In this document: positions 51,594-60,322 of the stretch, one piece after another | Layout: each line of letters opens with the position of its first letter | How positions within the stretch are numbered: position 1 is the stretch's first letter | Assembly (NCBI GenBank): GCA_016713405.1 | Contig: JADJPF010000007.1 | Coordinates: forward strand, 1-64,000 | From: Blastocatellia bacterium | GTDB taxonomy: Bacteria; Acidobacteriota; Blastocatellia; Chloracidobacteriales; JADJPF01 | DNA: 64,000 nucleotides | Reading direction: 5' to 3' | Notes under the pieces: generated by a model | The model's database searches: none | What the model was told of the DNA's origin: nothing | Seen by the model: the letters and a program-made list of their open reading frames with translations, nothing else | Position numbers and translations under genes: made by a program

Positions 51594-51887
51594 ATGGGAG
51601 TTTTTGTTATTGCTTCGCCATGCATTGATACCAAAGATACAGCATGTGTAGAAGCCTGTCCGGTTGATTGTATTCATCCTCGCAAGGATGAACCAGAGTT
51701 TGAAAAATATCGAATGCTTTTTATTAATCCAGATGAATGTATTGATTGTGGGGCTTGCGAGCCTGCTTGTCCTCCACAAGCTATCTTTCGTGAAGATGAT
51801 TTACCAAAAAACGAAGAAAAATACTTAAAAATCAATGCGGATTGGTATAAAGAACCTGATTCGATACCTGATGAATTAAAATTATAG
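51594..51887 (+). CDS. Seven- or eight-iron ferredoxin
   Basis: A 97-residue soluble electron carrier. The first cluster ligands are CIDTKDTACVEACPVDCI, that is C-x7-C-x3-CP-x3-C (typical of a 3Fe-4S or 4Fe-4S site in seven-iron ferredoxins, and related to FdxA). The second is CIDCGACEPACPPQAI, C-x2-C-x2-C-x3-CP. AAGGAGAG stands 7 nt before the ATG. A C-terminal tail (DLPKNEEKYLKINADWYKEP) is as in FdxA-type proteins. It is followed by a strong terminator. Its partner oxidoreductase cannot be told from context; an ETF-quinone reductase is encoded nearby but in the opposite direction. Confidence 0.9.
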   Translation: MGVFVIASPCIDTKDTACVEACPVDCIHPRKDEPEFEKYRMLFINPDECIDCGACEPACPPQAIFREDDLPKNEEKYLKINADWYKEPDSIPDELKL

Positions 51888-51895
51888 TTTTTTAT

Positions 51896-51935
51896 GTAGG
51901 GGGAAATATCCACTTCCCCCTACTTTAATAATTTT
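51896..51935 (+). terminator. Terminator after the ferredoxin gene
   Basis: GTAGGGGGAA (51896-51905) pairs with TTCCCCCTAC (51914-51923), loop 8 nt, followed by a T-rich tail TTTAATAATTTTAT. It lies 8 nt after the stop codon. Confidence 0.8.
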
Positions 51936-52119
51936 ATCATTGCCTAACAATAGCACTATTTTGATAAACCTCCCGATATAGCTTTAGTCGCTAGTTAGGT
52001 GAAAATCAACTAAATTAAAAATCAAACAGTATTTTATCATCTTTTATTGATAAGCTAGCTGTTTTTTCTTTGTACATTACTCTCACAAAGAATGATATTT
52101 ATAATATTTTGGAGGGTTT

Positions 52120-52587
52120 ATGCCAGCAGATGTTAAAAAGAAATTAGAAGAAGAGTTAAAAGTATTAGAAACAGAACTAAAAATAGAACTACCCAGGGAA
52201 TTACAAAAAGCTGCGGCTTTGGGTGATTTACGGGAAAATGCTGAATATAAAGCAGCTAGAGATAGACAAGAATATCTGCAAGCGCGTGTAGGAGCTTTAC
52301 GTAAGCGGTTATCAGAGTTAGCCTTAATTAACATTGATGCTTTACCTAAAGATCGTGCTGCATATGGTTCTACTTTAACATTATTAGACCAAGATAAAGA
52401 TGAAGAAGTAACTTATCGTTTAGTCACTGCTGAAGAATCTGACTTAACTAAAGGATATATTTCTACTACTTCACCAATAGGTAAAAGCTTAATGGGAAAA
52501 CGTGAAGGAGATGAGATAGAAGTAAAAACTCCTCAAGGAGTGCGCCATTTTGAAGTGTTAAAATTACGTACAATACATGATGAGTAG
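52120..52587 (+). CDS. greA: Transcription elongation factor GreA
   Basis: A 155-residue protein that rescues backtracked RNA polymerase by stimulating transcript cleavage. The N-terminal coiled coil carries RELQKAAALGDLRENAEYKA and AARDRQEYLQAR, with the tip acidic residues (GDLRENAEY) typical of Gre factors. The C-terminal FKBP-like domain follows, with YGSTLTLLDQDKDEEVTYRL and SPIGKSLMGKREGDEIEVKT. GGAGG lies 8 nt before the ATG. It is monocistronic with a terminator. Confidence 0.95.
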   Translation: MPADVKKKLEEELKVLETELKIELPRELQKAAALGDLRENAEYKAARDRQEYLQARVGALRKRLSELALINIDALPKDRAAYGSTLTLLDQDKDEEVTYRLVTAEESDLTKGYISTTSPIGKSLMGKREGDEIEVKTPQGVRHFEVLKLRTIHDE

Positions 52588-52620
52588 AAAATAACCTAGG
52601 TGTTTTCTGTTAAGATAAAT

Positions 52621-52662
52621 TAAAATAGCCCAGAGATTTACTAGATCATCTGGGCTATTTTA
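52621..52662. terminator. Bidirectional terminator between greA and the ETF-QO ferredoxin part
   Basis: A 14-bp perfect stem: TAAAATAGCCCAGA (52621-52634) with TCTGGGCTATTTTA (52649-52662), loop 14 nt. The second arm reaches into the last codons of the minus-strand ferredoxin-type gene (stop at 52641-52643), so the terminator overlaps its coding end. A- and T-rich flanks on both sides suit both convergent genes. Confidence 0.78.
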
Positions 52663-53048
52663 GTTTGTTTTATAAGCTTACATAATTGTATAGCTGGCCC
52701 ACCGCCACCTTCAGGTGTCACCCAATCAATAATTTGATAAGGATCCATAATGTCACAGGTCTTACAATGAACACAGTTAGCAAAATTAATATGTAATTTC
52801 TTTTTACCATCACCTTCTTCAGTCATTTCATAAACTTTAGCAGGACAGAAATATTGGCAAGGATTACCATATTCTTTTACACAGCGATCAACACAAATAT
52901 TTGGTTCTAAAATCTTTAAGTGACAAGGCTGGTCTTCATCATGTTTGGTTGATGAGTAATAAACATTTGTGAGCTTATCAAAAGTTAATTTCCCATCAAA
53001 ATTGTGTTTTTCTGGTTGTGGATTATCAAAATTAAGTAGTTTTAGCAT
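52641..53048 (-). CDS. ETF-quinone oxidoreductase C-terminal part (FixX-like ferredoxin)
   Basis: A 135-residue protein equal to the iron-sulfur end of ETF-QO. It shows FDGKLTFDKLTNVYYSSTKH, DEDQPCHLKI, CVKEYGNPCQYFCPAKVYEM, NFANCVHCKTCDIMDPYQII and DWVTPEGGGGP, with the 4Fe-4S cysteines in CQYFC and CVHCKTC. In most bacteria this is fused to the flavin part in one chain of about 550 residues. Here it starts 17 nt inside the end of the flavoprotein gene, in another frame. FixC/FixX are a natural two-chain version, but the sequence is of the fused ETF-QO type. One inserted base could also explain it. Confidence 0.85.
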   Translation of the reverse strand: MLKLLNFDNPQPEKHNFDGKLTFDKLTNVYYSSTKHDEDQPCHLKILEPNICVDRCVKEYGNPCQYFCPAKVYEMTEEGDGKKKLHINFANCVHCKTCDIMDPYQIIDWVTPEGGGGPAIQLCKLIKQTKIAQMI

Positions 53049-54309
53049 ATTGTAGCATTGCTACTAGATTGCCATCCTTAAAAGCTTGGTGGAAATTACG
53101 GGAATGATGAAGCTCTTCATATGCCCAGCTTTGCTTAAACTTCTTATCATAAATACTTAATTGCTCTGCTGAGAAATTATCTGCTAGTAGTGATTCAAAA
53201 ATAGTTTCTGCTGCTAGCATCCCAGATTTCATAGCTAAATGAATGCCTTTTAAGCGAGCAGAGTTAAGAAATCCTGCTGAATCTCCTACTATTAAGACTC
53301 CATCAGCATAAAGTTGTGGAAAACAAAATAATCCGCCTTCAGGAATAGTTTTAGCTCCATAAGCAACTAGTTTTCCACCTTCTAACAAGGCTTTTAAGTA
53401 AGGATGTGTTTTATATTTTTGTAGTTGTGCGTGTGGGTCTAAAAATGGATTTTTATAATCTAGTCCTACTACTAGGCCAATATCTAATAAATCATCTTTC
53501 ATATGGTAAACCCATCCACCACCATATGTATAATTATCTAGTGGAAAGCCCATAGTGTGGTAAACATGTCCACTTTGTACACGACCTTTAGGCAATTCCC
53601 AAATTTCTTTTACTCCAATAGCATAAACTTGAGGATTAGAGTCTTTATCTAGTTGTAGTCTTGGTTTTAGTTTTTTGGTTAATGAACCATGAGAACCTTC
53701 ACCTAAAACAGTTACTTTAGCAATAATATCTACACCGGGTTCATAGTTGCCTTTCTTTTTTCCTTCTTTGCCAATACCTTTATCTCCGGTGCGTATACCA
53801 ATAACTTTGTCACCATCAAATAAAATTTCTGATGCAGGAGTTTCTGTAAAAATATTGACATCGGCTTCTTCTACTTTTTTGCCTAGCCAACGAGCAATTT
53901 TTCCTAACGATACTATGTAGTTGCCATGATTAACTAGTGGTGGTGGGGTTATAGGAAGAGCAAAGTTGCCTTTTTTGGTTAAAAACAAAACTTTGTCATA
54001 GGTAACTTCTGATTCTACAGGCGCGCCTTGTTCTAAAAAGTCTGGCATTAATTCTTTTAATGCTTTTGGATCCATTACTGCACCTGACAAAATATGTGCG
54101 CCAATCTCGCGTCCTTTTTCAACAACGCCTATAGTTATTTCTCCAAGCTTAGGCCCTTTTTTCTTTCCTTGTGCAGCTGCCTCATCATGAGCTTTGATTA
54201 ATTTATTTAAATGGTATGCCCCTGCTAAATTTGCAGGCCCTGCGCCAACAAACACTACGTCTAGCTCTAATGTTTCTCTCTCCCGACTCATAATTAAAGA
54301 AACCCCCAT
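53032..54309 (-). CDS. ETF-quinone oxidoreductase flavoprotein part (FixC-like)
   Basis: A 425-residue FAD protein that passes electrons from electron-transfer flavoprotein to the quinone pool at the membrane. The dinucleotide fold begins VVFVGAGPANLAGAYHLNKL, followed by EKGREIGAHILSGAVMDPKA, VTVLGEGSHGSLTKKLKPRL, GGGWVYHMKDDLLDIGLVVG and LIVGDSAGFLNSARLKGIH, all ETF-QO hallmarks. The chain ends YAKTT at the point where a membrane-binding stretch and the ferredoxin domain would follow. GTG/ATG choice: the upstream ATG at 54309 (MGVSLIMSRERET) may be replaced by ATG 54291 (MSRERETLELD), which fits homologues better. The AidB-like dehydrogenase in this window could feed this route. Confidence 0.9.
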   Translation of the reverse strand: MGVSLIMSRERETLELDVVFVGAGPANLAGAYHLNKLIKAHDEAAAQGKKKGPKLGEITIGVVEKGREIGAHILSGAVMDPKALKELMPDFLEQGAPVESEVTYDKVLFLTKKGNFALPITPPPLVNHGNYIVSLGKIARWLGKKVEEADVNIFTETPASEILFDGDKVIGIRTGDKGIGKEGKKKGNYEPGVDIIAKVTVLGEGSHGSLTKKLKPRLQLDKDSNPQVYAIGVKEIWELPKGRVQSGHVYHTMGFPLDNYTYGGGWVYHMKDDLLDIGLVVGLDYKNPFLDPHAQLQKYKTHPYLKALLEGGKLVAYGAKTIPEGGLFCFPQLYADGVLIVGDSAGFLNSARLKGIHLAMKSGMLAAETIFESLLADNFSAEQLSIYDKKFKQSWAYEELHHSRNFHQAFKDGNLVAMLQYAKTT

Positions 54310-54482
54310 TTAGCAAAATACGGATTAATTTTTACGGGGATGATAACAATATTTTGACCAGCGGGACAAGTATTTCCTGCCAAAGAGTAGATAAAATGTT
54401 AATTTAGAATAAGATATGAGGATAAGAAAAGCTAATTTTATATAATTTCTAAATTCTTAAATGATGTTTTTTAGATCAATAA

Positions 54483-54731
54483 TTAGCCTATAACATCTTC
54501 TGGCCGCATTCCTTTAGGAATTATATAAAGCTCTTGAATCCAATCAGAAAGGATAGCTACAGAACCTGTTTTGGTGATTAAAGACATCATCCCAGGATAT
54601 TTTCCAGCTTCTGTAAAATTAAGAAATAAACCATTTAGCTTTTCACCATGTTCATAATGATTTAGCTTTAGTACCAATTCAGTCCCAGTTTTCAATTGCC
54701 AACAAATATTATTAAAATCTTCTGATGTCAT
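54483..54731 (-). CDS. Hypothetical 82-residue protein
   Basis: Start chosen at ATG 54731 (MTSEDFNNICWQLKTGTELV), because the longer frame to 54791 uses a TTG and overlaps the neighbour's promoter region. The rest is a small mixed alpha/beta protein (VLKLNHYEHGEKLNGLFLNF, then LITKTGSVAILSDWIQELYI) that ends PEDVIG. No family is recognised. Located 77 nt downstream of the next gene on the same strand. Confidence 0.55.
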   Translation of the reverse strand: MTSEDFNNICWQLKTGTELVLKLNHYEHGEKLNGLFLNFTEAGKYPGMMSLITKTGSVAILSDWIQELYIIPKGMRPEDVIG

Positions 54732-54808
54732 TTTTCTAAACCTAAGAAATAAGTTTTTGCCACTTGTAACACTTTTAGCTAGAAAAGTCAAAGAAAACTA
54801 TAACTTAG

Positions 54809-55294
54809 CTATTGTTTCTCAGCCTGCATAATAATTCGACGAACATAATTTGAGTCTAATCCTTCAACTATTAAACGAACTTTATAACTACCTACAACAT
54901 ATTGACGTGAAGCACTAAATGCCCCAAGTTTATTTTGCTTAGGGTATAAATCCATTTCCTTAAATTGAATCCGACCAGGTCTTAAATAAGCAACAAAACC
55001 ATCAATGCTTTTTTTAGTTCCTAGAACGGTTAAGCCTTCATATGGATCATATTCAGCACTAGTAAAACGCCATTCTATACTTCCATTACGTACAACACTA
55101 GGTTCACCAAATAAATCTTCAGCATAACGAAAACTACCACCTAAACGTAGCCCTAAAAAACCATCTGGTTCAACTAAGTTAATAGAAAATCTGTCTCTAT
55201 TTAGTTGAGGTGAGAAAGCATTGACATTAGATAAATTGATTATTGTAGAAAATGTTAGCAATATAATAGTTGTTATTAATAGTAAGCGTTTCAT
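54809..55294 (-). CDS. Secreted protein of unknown function
   Basis: A 161-residue protein with a clear signal peptide (residues 1-26, MKRLLLITTIILLTFSTIIN). The mature part starts FSPQLNRDRF and contains GFLGLRLGGSFRYAEDLFGE and PSVVRNGSIEWRF, which recalls periplasmic domains measuring shape change in small secreted proteins ('G..lG.s...v...fG.P'). The exact family is not recognised. It forms a short run of small minus-strand genes with its neighbours, all exported or small. Confidence 0.65.
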   Translation of the reverse strand: MKRLLLITTIILLTFSTIINLSNVNAFSPQLNRDRFSINLVEPDGFLGLRLGGSFRYAEDLFGEPSVVRNGSIEWRFTSAEYDPYEGLTVLGTKKSIDGFVAYLRPGRIQFKEMDLYPKQNKLGAFSASRQYVVGSYKVRLIVEGLDSNYVRRIIMQAEKQ

Positions 55295-55385
55295 AAGTCC
55301 TGCTCCTAAAATTACTTTTAATAAAAATTATGGTTAAACGGGTAGAGAAAACATTTTAACATAAAAAATTAAACAAACTAGTAGA

Positions 55386-55757
55386 CTAGTAACAATCTAT
55401 AACTTCCCCTTCCTTGATACGATAAATTATATTTCCTGATACTTCATCACGTCTTGCAATTTGACCACGAATACAAAGTTGTTTTTCTTTTTCAGGAGCT
55501 TTTTGACCATCTTTAAGTGTAATAATTGCCATAGGATAGCTATTAGCTGCATCACTACTAACAAGTTCTAATCCTAGTTTTTCATCCCCTCCAACCTCGC
55601 TTACCCAAACAGTAAACTCTACTTTGTCATCCACTTTTTGTTTATCAAGCATTGAAAGTCTAGAAATCTTATCAGGTGATTTTACAGTGGCTTTACAACT
55701 AGTAAAATTTAATAAAATATTAATAACTAAAAATAAGTACAATAATTTAATATACAT
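55386..55757 (-). CDS. Putative lipoprotein of unknown function
   Basis: A 123-residue protein. Residues 1-21 are a lipoprotein signal ending in the lipobox-like LNFTSC, so it is probably anchored at C21 to a membrane. The mature part (VDDKVEFTVWVSEVGGDEKL, AIITLKDGQKAPEKEKQLCI, RGQIARRDEVSGNIIYRIKE) is beta-rich and could be a small OB- or lipocalin-like fold, but I recognise no family. Two cysteines near residues 95 and 122 might form a disulfide. Confidence 0.6.
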   Translation of the reverse strand: MYIKLLYLFLVINILLNFTSCKATVKSPDKISRLSMLDKQKVDDKVEFTVWVSEVGGDEKLGLELVSSDAANSYPMAIITLKDGQKAPEKEKQLCIRGQIARRDEVSGNIIYRIKEGEVIDCY

Positions 55758-56142
55758 AGAGTTTCCTTTTTAACTTTAATTAATTAGCTAGAAACTAAAA
55801 AGTATTGTTTTGAAATAACTTTTTTTACTAGTAAATCTAATTTTAATAAATTGCTAGGTAAGACGCTTTACATCTAGACACCATGATGTAAAATACTGCT
55901 TTGTGCCATTTCTGGCAACTCTTGTCATCTTTGACAAGAATTTATATTGTCACTTTTGGCAGATACAAGTAAAAAGTAAACTAATTTTGATAAAGGAATA
56001 TTTTAACTAATATCTTATAAAACCAATAATTTACTATGCTAAATGGTAATTTATTTTTTCTTAAAAATCTTATGGCATAGCAATAGCTAGATAGTCATAA
56101 ATAAAAATAATTATATTTAGCATCTATTGAGGATTTATCATT
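55758..56142. other. Divergent intergenic region upstream of the pilus operon
   Basis: No gene is seen in these 385 bp. It contains a short inverted repeat, CTTGTCA (55921-55927) and TGACAAG (55932-55938), within a stretch where TGTCA/TGACA motifs recur (TTGTCAC at 55948-55954). This could bind a regulator of the pilus genes. I tested for a sigma-54 type GG-N10-GC pair near TCTGGCA (55911) and TTTGGCA (55956) and neither fits. Confidence 0.4.
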
Positions 56143-57663
56143 ATGGTTAATATTTTTAACAAATCTCGCTCAGTTGTAGCAATTGACCTAAGTAACGATC
56201 TATTAACTAAAGCTGTACTCATTGCCACAGATGGAGAAAAGTATTACTTAGAAGGTTGGGATTATTACTCAGAACAAGAAAGCGGCGATACCAACTTTTT
56301 ACAAAACTTTAAACCAGAAGCAATAACTGTATCTCTTGGAGACGCACACACCTTATGTTTTGCTATTGCAGACTTAAATAGCTTTAATTTGGAGATGGAA
56401 AAACGCAAACGCGGCCTTTCTGTAGATACTCAATATTCAGATTTTCTCAAAATTTCTCATAGCTCAATACTTGCTGCTATTCATAAAGATATGGCGCAAG
56501 AAGTCCTTAAGAGCGTTCGAGATACATTCCCAAGTATTCCTCAAATATCTATTAATCAATCTATGGCCGCGCTGATGTATCTTTATCTTCGTAGCTATCG
56601 ACCACAGCCTGAACTAAGAACTGCGATACTACATTGGGCCGGAAACTTTATTTCTCTTTTAGTAGCTCAAACTGAACTTCCTGTTTGGGAAGGTTCTATT
56701 GAACTAACGTCGGATAAAAGAGAGGATGCTTATGTAGAGATTTCTGCTCTTTTACAATCTGCAAATGAAAAACTTGCAGCTTCTCATTATGATTTATTAA
56801 TTCTTGCTGGTGAATTTGATTCTGATGATGTTAAAAAAATGAATAATTTTGCTAGCCAAGTAGAATTAATGTCCCCTTATCGCAATGGAGCTTTTGAACT
56901 TGGCCGTAACCTAGGCGCAAGACGTAAAGAAGCTCAATTAGAAGGCCATCAACTTGCAGTTGCTATTGCTAGTGCTGGAATGATCCTTGAACATGTTGGA
57001 CTTAACTTAGCTGACACAGATATAGAGTTACGTAAAGAATTACCATTAGAACGAGTTATAGAAATAGAACAAACACTTGTTAATATAATTTCTAATACTA
57101 CAAAAGCCACTGTCAAAAAAACAATTCCTCTATTATTAGAACAAAGCAAAATTTTAGTTGCTGGATTAATCATAGCTGTGGGACTTTTTGGCTATCGCTT
57201 TTATAACAACTACCAAGAAAATAAAAAACTGATTGAAGAACTAGCTAAAGAAGAAATTCGTGCTGCTCAACTTGTTGATATTCGTACTAAGCATGATGAA
57301 TATAATCGTAAAATTACTGCTATTAAAGATCGTACTGCAACCATTGGGGAAATTCGCAAAGAGCAATTAACTGTTAGGACAGTTCTAAAACAAATTGATT
57401 TAAGGATTACTCAAGGGATTGTATTTAGCGAACTTACAATTGATAAAACCAATGTCAAAATTAAAGGTTATGCCCCAGAACGTCCCGCCGTATTTGAATT
57501 TGCTAAACAACTTGGAGCTAGTGTAGATGTTTTTTCTGATGTTGTTCCTGTTTACGATGATAAAACTAATATTGGTAATTATGAAATTAATTGTAGATAT
57601 ATTGGTACAATACCATTTAATAATTTACCTACAGAAAATACAGTAAAAACCACAAGCAAATAA
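56143..57663 (+). CDS. Fused PilM/PilN-like pilus assembly protein
   Basis: A 506-residue protein that joins two type IV pilus assembly proteins usually made separately. Residues 1-325 form an actin-like PilM domain (VVAIDLSNDLLTKAVLIATD at the start, TAILHWAGNFISLLVAQTEL, AGEFDSDDVKKMNNFASQV and VAIASAGMILE). A membrane helix follows (about 337-353, ILVAGLIIAVGLFGYRF), then a coiled region and a PilN-like periplasmic domain (about 360-490, VRTVLKQIDLRITQGIVFSE). It links the cytoplasmic ATPase to the periplasmic frame. A GAGGA ribosome binding site precedes the ATG. It is first of four genes: this, pilO, pilB, pilC. Confidence 0.8.
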   Translation: MVNIFNKSRSVVAIDLSNDLLTKAVLIATDGEKYYLEGWDYYSEQESGDTNFLQNFKPEAITVSLGDAHTLCFAIADLNSFNLEMEKRKRGLSVDTQYSDFLKISHSSILAAIHKDMAQEVLKSVRDTFPSIPQISINQSMAALMYLYLRSYRPQPELRTAILHWAGNFISLLVAQTELPVWEGSIELTSDKREDAYVEISALLQSANEKLAASHYDLLILAGEFDSDDVKKMNNFASQVELMSPYRNGAFELGRNLGARRKEAQLEGHQLAVAIASAGMILEHVGLNLADTDIELRKELPLERVIEIEQTLVNIISNTTKATVKKTIPLLLEQSKILVAGLIIAVGLFGYRFYNNYQENKKLIEELAKEEIRAAQLVDIRTKHDEYNRKITAIKDRTATIGEIRKEQLTVRTVLKQIDLRITQGIVFSELTIDKTNVKIKGYAPERPAVFEFAKQLGASVDVFSDVVPVYDDKTNIGNYEINCRYIGTIPFNNLPTENTVKTTSK

Positions 57664-57685
57664 GTTATTTGGGAGAAATTTATTT

Positions 57686-58282
57686 ATGTCTACAGAAAAA
57701 AATAATAAATCTACAGGTGTTATTGCAGGTATTATTTTAGCTTTATTTATTATTTGGGGTAGTTATGAAATATCAAATATGTACTACTTTTTACCTGCAC
57801 AAGAAGAATTAGTAAAACAACAATTAAAACTTGATGAACTAAAAAATAGCAATGATGAAAATGAAAAAATTAAAGCAAACGCTGATCAACTAGAAAAATC
57901 TTTAACTGAAGCAGAAGAACAATTTAAGTCTCTAAAATCCCTAGTTCCTTCAGAAGCAGAGCTTCCCAATATACAAATAAAATTATCAGAACAAGCTAAA
58001 GCCCGAGCCTTAGACTTTAAGTTTTTTTCTCAAAGCAGTAAAACTAGCAAAATTGGCTCATTAAATGAAGTGCCTTTTCAAGTAGAAATTTTAGGTGATT
58101 ATGATGGTATTGGACGCTATATTGAAGACTTTGCACGTTTTGAACGGCTGTTAAAAGTTAATTCTGTAGTGATGAAACTAGAAACAACAAATGGCACACC
58201 AACAGGAAAAATGTATGCCACAATTTATGCTTCCGCATATCTTACTCAAGATAAAATAGATAAAAAAGATCAAACTAAATAA
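57686..58282 (+). CDS. pilO: PilO-like type IV pilus assembly protein
   Basis: A 198-residue bitopic protein. One membrane helix near the start (about 10-28, VIAGIILALFIIWGSYEISN) is followed by a coiled coil (about 35-90, EELVKQQLKLDELKNSNDEN) and a compact periplasmic ferredoxin-like domain (about 95-185, LPNIQIKLSEQAKARALDFK, VEILGDYDGIGRYIEDFARF). This is the layout of PilO, which pairs with PilN. It starts 23 nt after the PilM/N gene and 30 nt before pilB. Confidence 0.8.
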   Translation: MSTEKNNKSTGVIAGIILALFIIWGSYEISNMYYFLPAQEELVKQQLKLDELKNSNDENEKIKANADQLEKSLTEAEEQFKSLKSLVPSEAELPNIQIKLSEQAKARALDFKFFSQSSKTSKIGSLNEVPFQVEILGDYDGIGRYIEDFARFERLLKVNSVVMKLETTNGTPTGKMYATIYASAYLTQDKIDKKDQTK

Positions 58283-58311
58283 ATGGCTCTAGTAGAATAG
58301 GAGAAATCGTA

Positions 58312-60276
58312 ATGGCTTTATTTGACAAATTTCGTCGCTTGCCCCAACCCGCCAAGCCAGAAAAACCATCTAGCTCAAACTTAAATAGATTAACTTCTGC
58401 TCTTAGACGGGATACACAAGTAGATGATACACCTAAGCCTCAACCACCTAAGTATAATCCTGATTATGATGATGAACTCTCTATCCCTAGCCTTTCACCT
58501 GAAGCTTCTATTTATCAAGCAGAACAGTTAAATATTGATGGCGAAGAAGTTATCTTTGATCGTTCTAAACTTTATAATATTGAAGATGAAGTTTTAGCTC
58601 TAGTAGACCCTAAATTTGCCAAAGAGCAAGTGTTAATTCCAATAGAAAAAAAAGGCAATCTAGTAACCATAATTTGTGCAAGTAAACAATCTCAACGTGT
58701 TGCAGAACACATATTAGCCGGCCAACATAGACATTTACAATTTAAGTTTATTTTTTCTTCTGAAGAAGTTATTCAATCTGCTATTGAATGTCATTATTTA
58801 CGTCGAGACTTACGTATTAATGAGGAGCAACGAACAGAACGCTATAAACAAATTTCTTCACAAATTAAACAAGTAGAAACCGAACGTCGGCAACGCAAAC
58901 ATCTTGTATTTTCTACTAGTTCTCGCCAATTTAGCCATAATGATAATGCACTTCGTGAATTAATAGAAAACCTGCTTTGTGATGGACATTGGGCTAGAGC
59001 AACTGATATTGATATTGACCTTTTCCGTATGGATCCTAAAGCAGGTGGTTATGAAAAAAGCCGGGAATTAATGGTTTGCCGCATCCGGGTTGATGGTGAA
59101 TATCAAACTATTCATGAAGAAATAATGGAACTAGAAAAATATGAACGTATCCCACAAATCTTAAAAATCTATGCTGGACTAGACCCTAACAATACTTGGG
59201 ATGGACAATCTGGAGTAATTCGACCTACCTTAACCTACGCTACCCGTGAATCTCCAGTTGAATTTCGTGTCAACTTTATCCCTGCTGGCGATGATCGCGG
59301 CGAATCAATGTCAATTCGACTTCAAGAAAAAGATAATTTTGTTTTTACCTTAGATAAAATAGGCTTGCTTCCCTTTCAAGACCGTTTATTTCGTGAAGAA
59401 ATGATGATGCTAACCGATGGAATGATAGTATTTGCTGGGCCTGTCAATAAAGGTAAAAATACTACAATGGTTTGCTTAATCAAAGAGTTTCAACAAAAAT
59501 TTGCTACCAAAAAGATTGTTACTGTTGAAGATCCTCCAGAATTTAACCTACCTTATGTTACTCAAATTGGAGTTAGCCGAAAACGTGTTGATGAAGGTGG
59601 AGGAAATGAAAAACGAGGATTTCACTATTACTTAACACATATTTTAAGACATAACCCAGATATTATTGTTATTGGTGAAGTTCGAGAACCAGAACCAGCG
59701 CAAATGGCAATAGAAACTGCTGGAATAGGTCACTTAGTTCTAACTACTATGCACACATCCAACACTATAGAGTGCATAGACAGATTAAGAAATTTTGGGA
59801 TTGAAAATTATAAAATCGCTGGCGCACTTAAGTTTGTAGTTGCTCAACGCCTAGTTAAACGTATTTGCTCAGAATGTGTCAAGGTTGTTGATGAAAACAT
59901 ACCAAATATTCCTCGACTAGCTGAATATGCTTCTAAAATAGGGTGGGAATATCCAATTCAATTTGCTAGAGGTAGTGGGCGCAACGCTCGCGGCCAAGAA
60001 TGTACCTTGTGTCGTGGCACTGGTTTTTATGGACGGGTTGGAATTTATGAAGTGCTTATGCTAACTCGTCAAATTCGCACTTTAATCAATCAATCTGCAA
60101 CCCCTGATCAAGTTCGAGAACAAGCCTTAAAACAAGGATTTCGTTCTCTTTGGTCTATAGGCTTAGAAAGAGCTTTATTAGGCGATACTACCTTAGATCA
60201 AATAATTTATCATATTGGTAAACCTGACCCAGTTTTAGAAGGAATTTCAGAAGAAGAAATAGAAACGATGTCTTAA
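58312..60276 (+). CDS. pilB: Type IV pilus/type II secretion assembly ATPase (PilB/GspE family)
   Basis: A 654-residue hexameric ATPase that drives pilus extension. An N-terminal disordered part and an N1E-type domain precede the motor domain. The Walker A is G376-PVNKGK-N383: the lysine K382 is present but the usual Ser/Thr that follows is Asn. The Asp box is near VTVEDPPEFNLPYV, Walker B is NPDIIVIGEVREPEPAQ, and the His box is GHLVLTTMHTSN. The C-terminal zinc site has CSEC and CTLC. The Asn in Walker A is the one odd point, as it is a Mg2+ ligand position in relatives. AGGAG stands before the ATG. Confidence 0.9.
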   Translation: MALFDKFRRLPQPAKPEKPSSSNLNRLTSALRRDTQVDDTPKPQPPKYNPDYDDELSIPSLSPEASIYQAEQLNIDGEEVIFDRSKLYNIEDEVLALVDPKFAKEQVLIPIEKKGNLVTIICASKQSQRVAEHILAGQHRHLQFKFIFSSEEVIQSAIECHYLRRDLRINEEQRTERYKQISSQIKQVETERRQRKHLVFSTSSRQFSHNDNALRELIENLLCDGHWARATDIDIDLFRMDPKAGGYEKSRELMVCRIRVDGEYQTIHEEIMELEKYERIPQILKIYAGLDPNNTWDGQSGVIRPTLTYATRESPVEFRVNFIPAGDDRGESMSIRLQEKDNFVFTLDKIGLLPFQDRLFREEMMMLTDGMIVFAGPVNKGKNTTMVCLIKEFQQKFATKKIVTVEDPPEFNLPYVTQIGVSRKRVDEGGGNEKRGFHYYLTHILRHNPDIIVIGEVREPEPAQMAIETAGIGHLVLTTMHTSNTIECIDRLRNFGIENYKIAGALKFVVAQRLVKRICSECVKVVDENIPNIPRLAEYASKIGWEYPIQFARGSGRNARGQECTLCRGTGFYGRVGIYEVLMLTRQIRTLINQSATPDQVREQALKQGFRSLWSIGLERALLGDTTLDQIIYHIGKPDPVLEGISEEEIETMS

Positions 60277-60322
60277 CTTATTGTAAATAAATTAGTTATA
60301 TCAAGAATAAAGGACGTGTATT

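Noticed and set aside
55905..55975. Sigma-54 promoter before the pilus operon
   Set aside because: Neither TGGCA site has GC at the required 10-nt distance after GG.
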